From NCBI GenBank assembly GCA_000434995.1, contig FR895335.1, forward strand, positions 39,986 to 103,985: a DNA stretch of 64,000 nucleotides. Direction: 5' to 3'. The DNA is from Firmicutes bacterium CAG:341 (GTDB lineage Bacteria > Bacillota > Clostridia > Oscillospirales > Acutalibacteraceae). The number at the start of each line of letters is the position of its first letter. The stretch's first letter is position 1. Below the pieces are notes generated by a model. The model ran no database searches and was not told the origin of the DNA. It was given only the letters and a program-made list of their open reading frames with translations. Positions 15,958 through 24,324 of the stretch are shown here, piece by piece. Position numbers and translations under genes: made by a program.

Positions 15958-16779
15958 TTATAAGGCATATTTTTCAACTGCTTTTGCAACTCCGTCTTCA
16001 CCGTTGGAGCTTGTAATAAACTTTGCGTGGCTTTTACATTCATCCGTACCGTTTTCCATAGCAAATGAATATTTTGCAAAATCAAGCATCGGGCAATCAT
16101 TTTCCGCATCACCGAAAGCCATTACTTCATCTGCCCCAATACCCATATTTTTGCATATTCCCAAAACAGCACTGCCTTTATTCGCAGTCGGTGATGTAGC
16201 TTCAACCGTACCCGGTAAGCTTGAGCATACATCAAGCCCGAATTCTTTAAGCTTTGCACTTATGTTTTCAAGCTTTTTTTCATACACACCGTAAAATGTT
16301 ATCTTTTCTATTCCTTTTCCGTCTTTTGCCATAAAATCCAAAAGTGATTCATACCCGTCCATTGTTTTGGTGGCTTCATCAATAAATTTTTGCGGCAAAT
16401 TCATATTTTGAAAAAGGCTTTCCGTTTTGAGCTGATAGCAGGTTCTTCCATTTGCATAAATTTCAAAAAATACTTTTTCGCCCAAAAAATACTTCACTAT
16501 TTCTTTGGCTTTTTCATACGGTATAAGATCGGCGTGAATAATTTTTTCTTCATTTTTGTCATACACGCACGCACCATTTGAATAAATAATATAATCAACA
16601 AAAGGTACTTGGCTGATAACATTATCAATCAGCACCATAGATCTGCCTGTGGCCACTGCAAGCCTTATGCCTTTATCGTGTGATGATTTGAGCGCATCAT
16701 AAGTTCTTTTAGTTACTGTTAAATGGTCAGGTGCCATAAGTGTACCGTCAAGGTCGGTAGCAATAAGTTTAATGCTCAT
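15958..16779 (-). CDS. Cof-type HAD-superfamily phosphatase
   Basis: The 273-residue protein has the haloacid dehalogenase motifs in order: LIATDLDGTLM (nucleophile Asp near residue 8), VATGRS (motif II), a C2-type cap domain, a Lys in the DGKGIEK region (motif III) and VMAFGDAENDCPML (motif IV). This is the Cof/YbiV group of sugar-phosphate and FMN/PLP phosphatases; the physiological substrate is not predictable. AGGAG precedes the ATG. It stands alone between the redox operon and gdhA, with no clear terminator of its own. Confidence 0.9.
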   Translation of the reverse strand: MSIKLIATDLDGTLMAPDHLTVTKRTYDALKSSHDKGIRLAVATGRSMVLIDNVISQVPFVDYIIYSNGACVYDKNEEKIIHADLIPYEKAKEIVKYFLGEKVFFEIYANGRTCYQLKTESLFQNMNLPQKFIDEATKTMDGYESLLDFMAKDGKGIEKITFYGVYEKKLENISAKLKEFGLDVCSSLPGTVEATSPTANKGSAVLGICKNMGIGADEVMAFGDAENDCPMLDFAKYSFAMENGTDECKSHAKFITSSNGEDGVAKAVEKYAL

Positions 16780-17241
16780 TTTTATCTCCTAATAATATAA
16801 AAATTATTCTTACTGCATTATAGCATCAAACTCAATATTTTTCTATACTGTATTTTATACAAAGACTATACACCAAAGCACAAAAAAATTGTGTACCAAG
16901 CATCAAAACAGCCCACATTTCATCAAATTCAAAGCAGGCAATTTTATCACTGTTATTATAAATTTCAAAGCCTTTGAAAATATTGATTTTTACATCTAAA
17001 TTTACAAAATCCACCCTCTTCGTTATAACTTCAAAAAGCCTTTTAATCTTAATCTTCATTTTTATAATTCTTATGATTTTATTTATCAAACCTTTCATCA
17101 TATAATTTTATGCGACGATGTTTTTTAAAATGCAAATATGTATACTATGTATAAATATTATATTATTTCACTTCTATTTGGCATTTTTATACTCGATTTT
17201 AACTTCTTATATGAATTTTGTGTATGCTTATACATTTTTGT
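16780..17241. other. AT-rich intergenic stretch without a supported gene
   Basis: Between the HAD gene and the gdhA promoter the sequence is strongly AT-rich. An 89-codon minus-strand frame (17101-16832) exists but has no ribosome site and low-complexity Ile/Lys composition. It is either non-coding or decayed coding sequence. No RNA gene was recognised. Confidence 0.5.
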
Positions 17242-17270
17242 TTGACAATGTGTATCATAACTGCTATAAT
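17242..17270 (+). promoter_or_regulatory. gdhA promoter
   Basis: TTGACA (17242-17247), 17 bases and TATAAT (17265-17270) with extended -10 TGC: a full-consensus promoter, implying very strong transcription unless checked by the leader. Confidence 0.85.
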
Positions 17271-17276
17271 ACTTCT

Positions 17277-17339
17277 TGTGTCAAAGGCGGCACATTCAGA
17301 GTTTAATTTCAATATTTTGGTATTACACTCTGTTTTTTT
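17277..17339 (+). promoter_or_regulatory. Structured gdhA leader with terminator-like hairpin
   Basis: The transcript begins with a hairpin UGUGUC/GGCACA (17277-17282 with 17289-17294, loop AAAGGC). A second stem follows, CAGAGU/ACUCUG (17297-17302 with 17327-17332), extended after one mismatch by four A-U pairs, and then seven U (17333-17339). The coding start is 37 bases further on. The order promoter, hairpin, intrinsic terminator, gene is that of an attenuator; the ligand or trigger is unknown and no known riboswitch class was recognised. Confidence 0.55.
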
Positions 17340-17375
17340 ACATAAAACTATATTATAACTATGGAGGTTTCAGCA

Positions 17376-18707
17376 ATGAAGTATTCAGAGAGGGTACTCG
17401 AAGAGTTAAAGAAAACCAATCCTTATCAGCCTGAATTTATCCAGGCTGCAACAGAAGTTCTTGAATCATTATCACCTGTTGTTGATAATGACCCAAGATA
17501 TGAAAAAGCAGGTCTTCTCGAAAGACTTGTTGAGCCGGAAAGAACAATTATGTTTCGTATTCCTTGGGTTGATGATAACGGCGAAGTTCATGTAAACCGC
17601 GGTTACCGTGTTCAGTTCAACTCTGCTATCGGCCCATACAAGGGCGGTTTAAGGCTTCATCCGAGCGTTAACCTTTCAATCATTAAGTTTTTAGGTTTTG
17701 AGCAGATTTTCAAAAACAGCCTTACAGGCCTTCCAATCGGCGGTGCCAAGGGTGGTTCTGACTTTGACCCTAAGGGTAAGAGCGATATGGAAATTATGCG
17801 TTTCTGCCAGGCATTTATGAATGAACTTTACAAATATGTCGGCGCTGACGAAGACGTTCCTGCAGGTGATATCGGTACAGGCGCTCGTGAAGTAGGTTAT
17901 CTTTACGGTCAGTACAAAAAACTTACTAACAGAAGTGAGGGTGTTCTCACAGGTAAGGGATTAAGCTTCGGCGGTTCACTTGCAAGAACCGAAGCTACCG
18001 GTTACGGCCTTGTTTATATTACAGAGGAACTCTTAAAAGACCACGGCAAAAATATTAAGGATGCAAGAATTGCTGTTTCAGGTTCAGGTAATGTTGCAAT
18101 CTATGCAATTGAAAAAGCCGAGCAGCTTGGTGCAAAAGTAATTTCTTGCTCTGATTCATCAGGCTATATCATTGATGAAAACGGTATTGATGTTAAAGCT
18201 CTTAAGCAAATCAAGGAAGTTGAAAGAAAGAGAGTTAAAGAATACCTTAAATACCACCCTGAAGCAACTTACGGTGAAGGTTCGGTTTGGGATAATGTTA
18301 TTTGCGATGTTGCCCTTCCTTGTGCAACTCAAAATGAAATCAACAAAGCAGAAGCTCAAAGGCTTGCAGATTCAGGCTGCTATGCAGTTTGCGAAGGTGC
18401 AAATATGCCTACTAATGCCGAAGCTACCGAAGTATTCCTTCAAAGGGATATTCTTTTCATTCCTGGCAAGGCTTCAAATGCAGGCGGTGTTGCAACTTCT
18501 GCTCTTGAAATGGGTCAAAACTCAATTCGTTCAAGCTGGACATTTGATGAAGTAGACGCAAAGCTTAAAGGAATTATGATTAACATTTATTATCATATGA
18601 AAGAAGCTTGCGAGCAATTTGACGCAAAGGATAACTTTGTTGTAGGTGCAAATATTGCCGGCTTTATGAAAGTTGCAGACGCAATGATGGCTCAAGGTAT
18701 TGTATAA
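17376..18707 (+). CDS. gdhA: Glutamate dehydrogenase, probably NADP-specific
   Basis: The enzyme interconverts 2-oxoglutarate plus ammonia and glutamate. The 443-residue product has the length of the bacterial hexameric class. Motifs include RVQFNSAIGPYKGGLRLHPSV, LTGLPIGGAKGGSDFDPKGK (substrate Lys and active site), DVPAGDIGTGAREVGYLYGQY and the Rossmann segment IAVSGSGNVAIYAIEKA, then CEGANMPTNAEA. The start at 17376 is chosen because GGAGG lies eight bases upstream; an earlier in-frame ATG (17361) contains that site. The gene is monocistronic, with a consensus promoter, a structured leader and a strong terminator. The coenzyme preference is inferred from the overall type, not from a measured motif. 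Confidence 0.96.
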   Translation: MKYSERVLEELKKTNPYQPEFIQAATEVLESLSPVVDNDPRYEKAGLLERLVEPERTIMFRIPWVDDNGEVHVNRGYRVQFNSAIGPYKGGLRLHPSVNLSIIKFLGFEQIFKNSLTGLPIGGAKGGSDFDPKGKSDMEIMRFCQAFMNELYKYVGADEDVPAGDIGTGAREVGYLYGQYKKLTNRSEGVLTGKGLSFGGSLARTEATGYGLVYITEELLKDHGKNIKDARIAVSGSGNVAIYAIEKAEQLGAKVISCSDSSGYIIDENGIDVKALKQIKEVERKRVKEYLKYHPEATYGEGSVWDNVICDVALPCATQNEINKAEAQRLADSGCYAVCEGANMPTNAEATEVFLQRDILFIPGKASNAGGVATSALEMGQNSIRSSWTFDEVDAKLKGIMINIYYHMKEACEQFDAKDNFVVGANIAGFMKVADAMMAQGIV

Positions 18708-18719
18708 TAAATTATATCT

Positions 18720-18753
18720 TAAAGCACGGGCTTATGCCCGTGCTTATTTTTTT
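18720..18753 (+). terminator. gdhA terminator
   Basis: AAGCACGGGC (18722-18731), loop TTAT and GCCCGTGCTT (18736-18745), then A and seven T. Confidence 0.92.
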
Positions 18754-18765
18754 GCAAATTTGTAA

Positions 18766-18794
18766 TTGACAAAAGGGAAACTTTATGTTAAACT
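18766..18794 (+). promoter_or_regulatory. Promoter of the DtxR-DUF3793-flavodoxin operon
   Basis: TTGACA (18766-18771), 17 bases and TAAACT (18789-18794) with extended -10 TGT. The first operator copy begins six bases after the -10. Confidence 0.7.
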
Positions 18795-18800
18795 ATCAAT

Positions 18801-18818
18801 AGTTAGTTTTAGCTAACT
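18801..18818 (+). promoter_or_regulatory. Candidate DtxR-family operator, copy 1
   Basis: AGTTAG, TTTTAG, CTAACT: an inverted repeat over the predicted transcription start, with the same TTAG-N6-CTAA core and the same distance from the -10 as the site before the HMA gene. Confidence 0.65.
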
Positions 18819-18856
18819 TACTTGTGGCGGCGAAAGTCGTCTTTATTTTGAAACCC

Positions 18857-18876
18857 AAGTTAGTTTAATCTAACTT
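18857..18876 (+). promoter_or_regulatory. Candidate DtxR-family operator, copy 2
   Basis: AAGTTAG, TTTAAT, CTAACTT lies in the leader 21 bases before the regulator start, 56 bases downstream of copy 1. Two sites suggest tight autoregulation. Confidence 0.65.
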
Positions 18877-18897
18877 TTTTAGTAAAGGAGTAATATT

Positions 18898-19290
18898 ATG
18901 GTAATAAGCGAATCGGTAGAGGATTATTTGGAATCAATCCTCGTTTTGCAAGAAAAAAACGGATATGTAAGAAGTGTTGATATTGCAAATCATCTTGAAA
19001 TATCAAAAGCAAGCGTATCAATTGCAATGAAAAACCTTAAAGAAAATAAATTTGTAAAATTCGCGGATAACCACGAAATCAAATTAACACCCACAGGGCT
19101 TGAAATTGCAAAAAGCGTATATGAAAAGCACCTTATGTTCAGTGAATTTTTTTACAAACTCGGTGTACCTAAAGATATTGCAACACGAGATGCCTGCAAA
19201 ATTGAACATGCAGTATCCAAAACTACATTTAATGCAATAAAATCATTCGTTCAAAAGCATAGCTGCGAATTAAACAGCAACAATGAATAA
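18898..19290 (+). CDS. DtxR/MntR-family metal-dependent repressor
   Basis: The 130-residue protein opens with SESVEDYLESILVLQEKNGYVRSVDIANHLEISKASVS, the DtxR-family winged helix, and continues into the metal-binding dimerization domain with EKHLMFSEFFYKLGV and DACKIEHAVS; the last carries the Cys/Glu/His ligand set corresponding to C102, E105 and H106 of DtxR. It lacks the SH3-like third domain, as MntR-type members do. Fe(II) or Mn(II) would be the corepressor. GGAG lies upstream of the ATG. It heads an operon with DUF3793 and flavodoxin genes, which fits iron-limitation control: flavodoxin replaces ferredoxin when iron is scarce. Two matching palindromes in its own promoter support autoregulation. 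Confidence 0.9.
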   Translation: MVISESVEDYLESILVLQEKNGYVRSVDIANHLEISKASVSIAMKNLKENKFVKFADNHEIKLTPTGLEIAKSVYEKHLMFSEFFYKLGVPKDIATRDACKIEHAVSKTTFNAIKSFVQKHSCELNSNNE

Positions 19291-19311
19291 TTAAAGAAAG
19301 CAGTTCAAATA

Positions 19312-19863
19312 ATGATAGAAGAATACTTAATCGGCCACTGTTCACCCACACTTGCATCATTAAAGACAGCTAATTTGATGAACATTCCGTTTGACTCAAT
19401 TGAAAATTTAGAAAATTCCGTCTTTCAAACTAACGAAAAACTGAAAAACAAAGGTGTAAAACTGCTGATATTAAAAAAGTGCAGTAACACTGCCCTTGTA
19501 TATGCATACAGAAAAGACAAATTGCAAAATGATTTAAACAAAAACAAGGTAGATGAGTTTTTAAAATTTTACGGATATGAATCAAATGATGCCGATTACT
19601 GCATATCAAAGCTTAAATCGCGCTTGAAAAACAGTGCTTCATTTCCGCACGAAATCGGTATTTTTCTCGGGTATCCGCTTTGCGATGTAATAGGATTTAT
19701 TGAAAACGCAGGGCAAAACAGCATATGTTCAGGCTGCTGGAAAGTATATTGCAATGAATGCGAAGCAATAAAAACATTTAAAAAATTTGAAAAATGCAAA
19801 AGAATCTATCAAAAATTATGGTTACAAGGTCGCAGCATTGTAAAACTCACTGTTACGACATAA
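19312..19863 (+). CDS. DUF3793 family protein
   Basis: The 183-residue protein shows the conserved core of DUF3793: HCSPTLASLKTANLMNIP near the N-terminus, a run ending in LLILKKCSNTALVYAYR, and SFPHEIGIFLGYPLCDVIGFI followed by SGCWKVYCNECEA. It is soluble and Cys-rich toward the C-terminus (seven Cys in the last 90 residues, including CSGCWKVYCNEC), which could bind a metal. The function of the family is unknown, but members are common in anaerobic Firmicutes beside flavodoxins. Here it sits between the DtxR-type regulator and a flavodoxin, 21 and 24 bases away, so a role in the iron-limitation response is a reasonable inference. The ribosome site (AAAGAAAG) is weak. Confidence 0.85.
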   Translation: MIEEYLIGHCSPTLASLKTANLMNIPFDSIENLENSVFQTNEKLKNKGVKLLILKKCSNTALVYAYRKDKLQNDLNKNKVDEFLKFYGYESNDADYCISKLKSRLKNSASFPHEIGIFLGYPLCDVIGFIENAGQNSICSGCWKVYCNECEAIKTFKKFEKCKRIYQKLWLQGRSIVKLTVTT

Positions 19864-19887
19864 TATATAAAAACAGAAAGGAGCATT

Positions 19888-20307
19888 ATGAGTAAAACAG
19901 CTATTGTATATTGGAGCGGTACGGGCAACACCGAAGCGCTTGCAAATAAAATTTACGAAAGTGCAAAAAGCCTTGGCAAAGATGTGCAAATTTTCACAGC
20001 AGGAGAATTTTCAGAAGATAAAGTTGGTGAATTTGATACCGTAATTTACGGTTGCCCGTCAATGGGATGTGAACAGCTTGAAGATTTTGAATTTGAACCT
20101 ATGTTTGAAAGATGCAAGCCAAAGCTGAAAGATAAAAGCATTGCCCTGTTCGGCTCTTACGGCTGGGGCGGCGGTGAATGGATGCGCCAATGGGAAGATG
20201 ATTGCAGAAATATAGGTGCAAACCTTATTTTTGAAAGCATAATTTGCAACGACGCACCCGACGACGAAGCCTTGTCAAAATGTGAAGAACTCGCAAAAAC
20301 ATTATAA
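19888..20307 (+). CDS. Flavodoxin
   Basis: The 139-residue protein is a short-chain flavodoxin carrying low-potential electrons by FMN. The phosphate-binding loop is YWSGTGNTEALANKI (SGTGNTE) at residues 9-20; later loops are YGCPSMGCEQLED and FGSYGWGGGEWMRQWEDD, which stack on the isoalloxazine ring. AAGGAG precedes the ATG. As the last gene of an operon led by a DtxR-type repressor, it is probably induced under iron limitation to replace ferredoxin. Confidence 0.95.
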   Translation: MSKTAIVYWSGTGNTEALANKIYESAKSLGKDVQIFTAGEFSEDKVGEFDTVIYGCPSMGCEQLEDFEFEPMFERCKPKLKDKSIALFGSYGWGGGEWMRQWEDDCRNIGANLIFESIICNDAPDDEALSKCEELAKTL

Positions 20308-20314
20308 AAGTATA

Positions 20315-20348
20315 AAAACGCAACGATTGAATTTAATCGTTGCGTTTT
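20315..20348. terminator. Bidirectional terminator overlapping the 3' end of the MFS gene
   Basis: A 14-bp perfect stem (20315-20328 with 20335-20348) with a 6-base loop follows the flavodoxin stop. The last codons and stop (20333-20335) of the convergent MFS gene lie inside this hairpin. Confidence 0.85.
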
Positions 20349-21520
20349 ATCTTTTTGCACATATATATTGCTATCAAAAGCACTATCGGGAAAATCGTTC
20401 CTGCAAAAAATCCTATTTTCATATTATCATTAAATCTATTTGAAATAAAGCCGACTAGCCCCGGCCCTGCTGTACAGCCCAAATCACCGCCGAGCGCAAG
20501 CAGTGCAAAAAGTGCAGTGCCTCCCCTTTTGATTGATGCCGAAGCTTTGCTGAAAGAACCCGGCCACATAATTCCTACCGAAAGTCCGCATACAGCACAG
20601 CCTATTAAGCTGACTGCATTATTCGGCACAAGGCTGATTATAAGATATGACGCAGCGCATAAAACCGCACTTATATTCATAAATTTATCAAGCTCAATTT
20701 TATCACCGAATTTTCCGTAAAATGCTCTTGATATACCCATAAGGCAGGCAAATGCCATAGGCCCTGCAAGGTCACCTACCGTCTTGCTTACACCAAGTCC
20801 TTTTTCTGCAAAAGCAGATGCCCACTGGCTTACACCCTGCTCACTTGCACCGGCACATACCATCATTACAAATAATATCCAAAATAATTTGTTTTTACAA
20901 AGTTCAAGTATGCTCATTCCCGTTTCACCCTCTTCATTAAGAGAAGCAAAAGGTGCTTTCATAAAAACAAATGCATTTATTATAGGTACAACGGACCATA
21001 AAACAGCAAGTATTTTCCAATTACCTATATTAAAAATCGAAAAAAACAATGTTGAAATTAAAACTACACCCATTTGCCCCCAGCAGTAAAAGGAATGAAG
21101 AAGGCTCATTGCTTTTTCCTTATTATCAGTCGGGCATGCTTCAACAACAGGGCTTACAAGCACTTCAAGAAGCCCACCGCCCACTGCATAAATCATTACA
21201 GCCAAAAGCAAGCCTACAAATGAATTGCTTAAAATACCGGGTAAAAAAGTCAGTCCCATAAGCCCGAAAGCGCATAAAAAATGTGCAATTATCATTGATG
21301 GCTTATATCCGATTTTGTCAATAAATTTTGCTGAAACCAAATCAACAAAAAGCTGAATAAGAAAATTCACGGTTACAAGAACGGTTATTTTTGAAAGCGG
21401 AATATCAAATTCATTTTGAAAAGTTACAAAAAGCAAAGGTGCAAAATTATTAACTATTGCCTGCACTATATATGCTAAAAAACAGGCATTTACCGTTATT
21501 TTATATTTATTTTCAGTCAT
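20333..21520 (-). CDS. Major facilitator superfamily transporter
   Basis: The 395-residue protein has about twelve hydrophobic segments in two halves, with a motif-A-like loop KFIDKIGYKPSMI after helix 2 and a longer central loop (SLNEEGETGMSIL). Such transporters use ion gradients to import sugars or organic acids or to export drugs; the substrate cannot be assigned. Conserved GAGG-type loops (VSPVVEACPTDNKEKAMSLLHSFYCWGQ) resemble fucose/sugar-type MFS proteins. The ATG overlaps the end of nrdG by eight bases, with a GGAG inside nrdG as ribosome site, so it is probably translated from the nrdG transcript although no functional link is evident. Confidence 0.85.
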   Translation of the reverse strand: MTENKYKITVNACFLAYIVQAIVNNFAPLLFVTFQNEFDIPLSKITVLVTVNFLIQLFVDLVSAKFIDKIGYKPSMIIAHFLCAFGLMGLTFLPGILSNSFVGLLLAVMIYAVGGGLLEVLVSPVVEACPTDNKEKAMSLLHSFYCWGQMGVVLISTLFFSIFNIGNWKILAVLWSVVPIINAFVFMKAPFASLNEEGETGMSILELCKNKLFWILFVMMVCAGASEQGVSQWASAFAEKGLGVSKTVGDLAGPMAFACLMGISRAFYGKFGDKIELDKFMNISAVLCAASYLIISLVPNNAVSLIGCAVCGLSVGIMWPGSFSKASASIKRGGTALFALLALGGDLGCTAGPGLVGFISNRFNDNMKIGFFAGTIFPIVLLIAIYMCKKIKRND

Positions 21521-22043
21521 CCAAATAAAGCTCCAACTGTTTGTTTTTAAAGCTTTTCTTTACATCAATTATTCTTTGGTTGCTTGAACCTCTGAAAACA
21601 AGCGATATATCCTTTTTGTCTTCAATATACGGCCCATCTACAAGAACATCAATAAGTGAGAGCATTTCACTGCTTATTGGTGTAAATGCCCTTGAATTTG
21701 CCCTTTTTCCCATAATTTCTTCAAGTGTAAAACCGGTGTAGCACCAAATTGTTTTGTTCGGAAAACGCTCTTTAAACATTATAAGAAAAGGAAGTAAAAC
21801 TTTTTGATTTTCCGGTTCAAACGGTTCACCGCCTAAAAGTGATAAACCGTTTATCCAATCAGGCGCGCAGGAGTCGAATATTTCCTCCATTGTTTCTTCG
21901 GTAAAAGGCTTGCCGAATGAAAAATCCCAAGTCTGCTGATTAAAGCAATTTTTGCAATGGTGCCTGCACCCCGAAACGAAAAGCGAAGTGCGCACGCCCT
22001 CACCGTTTGCAATGTCATTCTTTTTTATTTCACCGTAATTCAT
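21513..22043 (-). CDS. nrdG: Anaerobic ribonucleotide reductase activating protein NrdG
   Basis: NrdG is a radical SAM enzyme that installs the glycyl radical on NrdD. The 176-residue protein carries SGCRHHCKNCFNQQTWDF, the CxxxCxxC motif for the 4Fe-4S cluster, then LSLLGGEPFEPENQ (SAM-binding GGE) and IWCYTGFTLEE, a family hallmark. Length is normal. It lies downstream of nrdD on the same strand, separated by 59 bases with a terminator-like hairpin that should lower its expression relative to nrdD. It overlaps the MFS gene downstream. Confidence 0.97.
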   Translation of the reverse strand: MNYGEIKKNDIANGEGVRTSLFVSGCRHHCKNCFNQQTWDFSFGKPFTEETMEEIFDSCAPDWINGLSLLGGEPFEPENQKVLLPFLIMFKERFPNKTIWCYTGFTLEEIMGKRANSRAFTPISSEMLSLIDVLVDGPYIEDKKDISLVFRGSSNQRIIDVKKSFKNKQLELYLDD

Positions 22044-22062
22044 ATGAATACCTCACATTATC

Positions 22063-22093
22063 AAAAAAGACCGATTAGATTTTCCAATCGGTC
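22063..22093 (-). terminator. Hairpin plus T run between nrdD and nrdG
   Basis: On the minus strand GACCGATT and AATCGGTC (22093-22086 with 22076-22069) enclose nine bases and are followed by six T (22068-22063). It can act as a partial terminator so that catalytic activase is made in smaller amounts than the reductase. Confidence 0.75.
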
Positions 22094-22102
22094 AATTTTT
22101 AA

Positions 22103-24301
22103 TTATAAATGTAATACTCTTTCCTTAATTTCCTGAGTTCTGCCCTGATTCCAAAATTGAGTTCCGATATAGCCGCAAGTTCTTCTTGCAACATTCATTT
22201 TATCTTGGTCTTCATTTCCGCATTTTGGGCAACGCCAAATAAGCTTACCGTCTTCATTTTCAACTATTTGAATTTCACCGTCATATCCACAGCATTGGCA
22301 ATAGTCACTCTTTGTATTAAGCTCGGCATACATAATATTATCATAAATATATTTCATAACCTGTAATACAGCAGGAATGTTATTTTGCATATTAGGCACT
22401 TCAACATAGCTGATAGCACCGCCCGGAGAAAGACGCTGGAATTCCGATTCAAATTTAAGCTTTGTAAATGCATCAATCTTTTCCGCAACATGAACATGAT
22501 ATGAATTGGTAATATAATTTCTGTCTGTTACACCCGGAATTTTGCCGAATCTCTTTTGCAGGCATTTAGCAAATTTATATGTTGTTGATTCAAGCGGAGT
22601 ACCATAAATACTAAAGTCAATATTGGTTTCTTCTTTCCACTTTTCGCAAGCTTCATTCATATGCTCCATAACATTAAGTGCAAAAGGCTTACCTTCAGGG
22701 TCTGTATGTGATTTGCCGGTCATATATTTTGTGCATTCATAAAGGCCTGCATAACCAAGTGAAATTGTTGAATAGCCGTCATAAAGAAGCTTGTCAATCT
22801 TTTCACCCTTTTTAAGCCTTGCAAGCGCACCGTGCTGCCAAAGAATAGGCGCAGCATCACTCAATGTGCCTTTAAGCCTGTTATGGCGGCACATAAGCGC
22901 ACGATAGCAAAGTTCAAGCCTTTCATCAAATATTTTCCAAAACTTTGTCATATCCCCGCCTGATGAGCAAGCAACATCAACAAGGTTAATTGTTACAACA
23001 CCTTGGTTAAATCTACCGTAATACTTATGCTTTTTAGGGTCATAATTTTTAGCGTTGGCAATATTGCCGATGCCGTTTTCGGTAAATCTGTCAGGTGTTA
23101 AAAATGAGCGGCAACCCATACAGGTATATACATCACCTTTAAGGTTTTTCATTACCTTTTCGCTGATATAATCAGGTACCATTCTTTTAGCAGTGCATTT
23201 TGCAGCAAGTTCTGTTAAATAGAAATACGGTGAATTATCTGTAATATTATCATCTTCAAGAACATAAATGAGCTTCGGAAATGCAGGTGTAATCCAAACT
23301 CCGTCCTCATTTTTAACGCCTCTTATTCTTTGCTTTAATGTTTCTTCAATAATAAGCGCAAGGTCTTTCTTTTCCTGCTCGTTCTTAGCTTCGTTAAGAT
23401 ACATAAATACAGTTACAAAAGGAGCTTGGCCATTTGTAGTAAGAAGTGTTACAACCTGATATTGAATAGTTTGCACACCTCTTGAAACCTCGTCATGAAG
23501 CCTTTTTTCCGTGAGCTTAGCAATCTGCTCTTCGCTCATAGCAATATTAAGCTCTTCACTTTCGGCCTCAACTTCTTTTCTGATTTTTTTACGGCTTACA
23601 TCTACAAAAGGTGCAAGATGTGAAAGTGAAATTGACTGGCCGCCGTACTGGCTTGATGCAACCTGAGCAATAATTTGAGTTGCAATATTGCACGCAGTTG
23701 AAAAACTATGCGGCTTTTCAATCATAGTTTCACTGATAACGGTACCGTTTTGAAGCATATCTTCAAGATTAACAAGGTCGCAGTTGTGCATATGCTGTGC
23801 AAAGTAATCCGCATCGTGAAAATGGATTAAGCCCTGCTCATGAGCATCAACAATATCCTGCGGCAAAAGAATTCTTTTAGTAATATCTTTTGATACTTCA
23901 CCTGCCATATAATCACGCTGAACGGAATTTACGGTAGGGTTTTTATTGGAATTTTCCTGCTTTACTTCTTCGTTATTACATTCAATAAGAGATAAAATCT
24001 GATTATCGGTAGTATTCGCCTTTCTGATAAGAGAACGGTTGTAACGATACTTAACATAAAGCCTTGCAACATCAAATGCGCCTTGTGCCATAATTTGGTT
24101 TTCAACAATATCCTGTATTTCTTCTACCGAAAGCGCACGATTTGCTTTAGATATTTTGAACTCAACATATTCTGCAATTTCTACAATTTGGCTTTGTGTA
24201 AGTTCTTCCTTTCGGCAAGCAGCATTTGCTTTTGAAACGGCTACAACTATCTTATTCAAGTCAAAATCCACTTCAGAACCGTTTCTTTTAATGATTTTCA
24301 T
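22103..24301 (-). CDS. nrdD: Anaerobic ribonucleoside-triphosphate reductase NrdD
   Basis: The class III, oxygen-sensitive reductase converts NTPs to dNTPs with a glycyl radical. The product is 732 residues from the ATG at 24301, chosen because AGGAGGT lies just upstream; the frame stays open 46 codons further but without a ribosome site. It has an N-terminal ATP-cone (MKIIKRNGSEVDFDLNKIVV) for allosteric control, the active-site CMGCRSFL region, the C-terminal zinc site (CQCCG and CPKCG) and the glycyl-radical loop RRTCGYIGTQFWNQGR. Nothing is missing. It is transcribed toward nrdG, with a consensus promoter and an NrdR box upstream. Confidence 0.98.
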   Translation of the reverse strand: MKIIKRNGSEVDFDLNKIVVAVSKANAACRKEELTQSQIVEIAEYVEFKISKANRALSVEEIQDIVENQIMAQGAFDVARLYVKYRYNRSLIRKANTTDNQILSLIECNNEEVKQENSNKNPTVNSVQRDYMAGEVSKDITKRILLPQDIVDAHEQGLIHFHDADYFAQHMHNCDLVNLEDMLQNGTVISETMIEKPHSFSTACNIATQIIAQVASSQYGGQSISLSHLAPFVDVSRKKIRKEVEAESEELNIAMSEEQIAKLTEKRLHDEVSRGVQTIQYQVVTLLTTNGQAPFVTVFMYLNEAKNEQEKKDLALIIEETLKQRIRGVKNEDGVWITPAFPKLIYVLEDDNITDNSPYFYLTELAAKCTAKRMVPDYISEKVMKNLKGDVYTCMGCRSFLTPDRFTENGIGNIANAKNYDPKKHKYYGRFNQGVVTINLVDVACSSGGDMTKFWKIFDERLELCYRALMCRHNRLKGTLSDAAPILWQHGALARLKKGEKIDKLLYDGYSTISLGYAGLYECTKYMTGKSHTDPEGKPFALNVMEHMNEACEKWKEETNIDFSIYGTPLESTTYKFAKCLQKRFGKIPGVTDRNYITNSYHVHVAEKIDAFTKLKFESEFQRLSPGGAISYVEVPNMQNNIPAVLQVMKYIYDNIMYAELNTKSDYCQCCGYDGEIQIVENEDGKLIWRCPKCGNEDQDKMNVARRTCGYIGTQFWNQGRTQEIKERVLHL

Positions 24302-24324
24302 TTCCTGACCTCCTAATATATTAC

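Noticed and set aside
16832..17101. 89-codon minus-strand frame beside gdhA with a hydrophobic end
   Set aside because: No ribosome site, Ile/Lys-rich low-complexity composition typical of translated AT-rich DNA, and no recognisable family. A decayed gene cannot be excluded.
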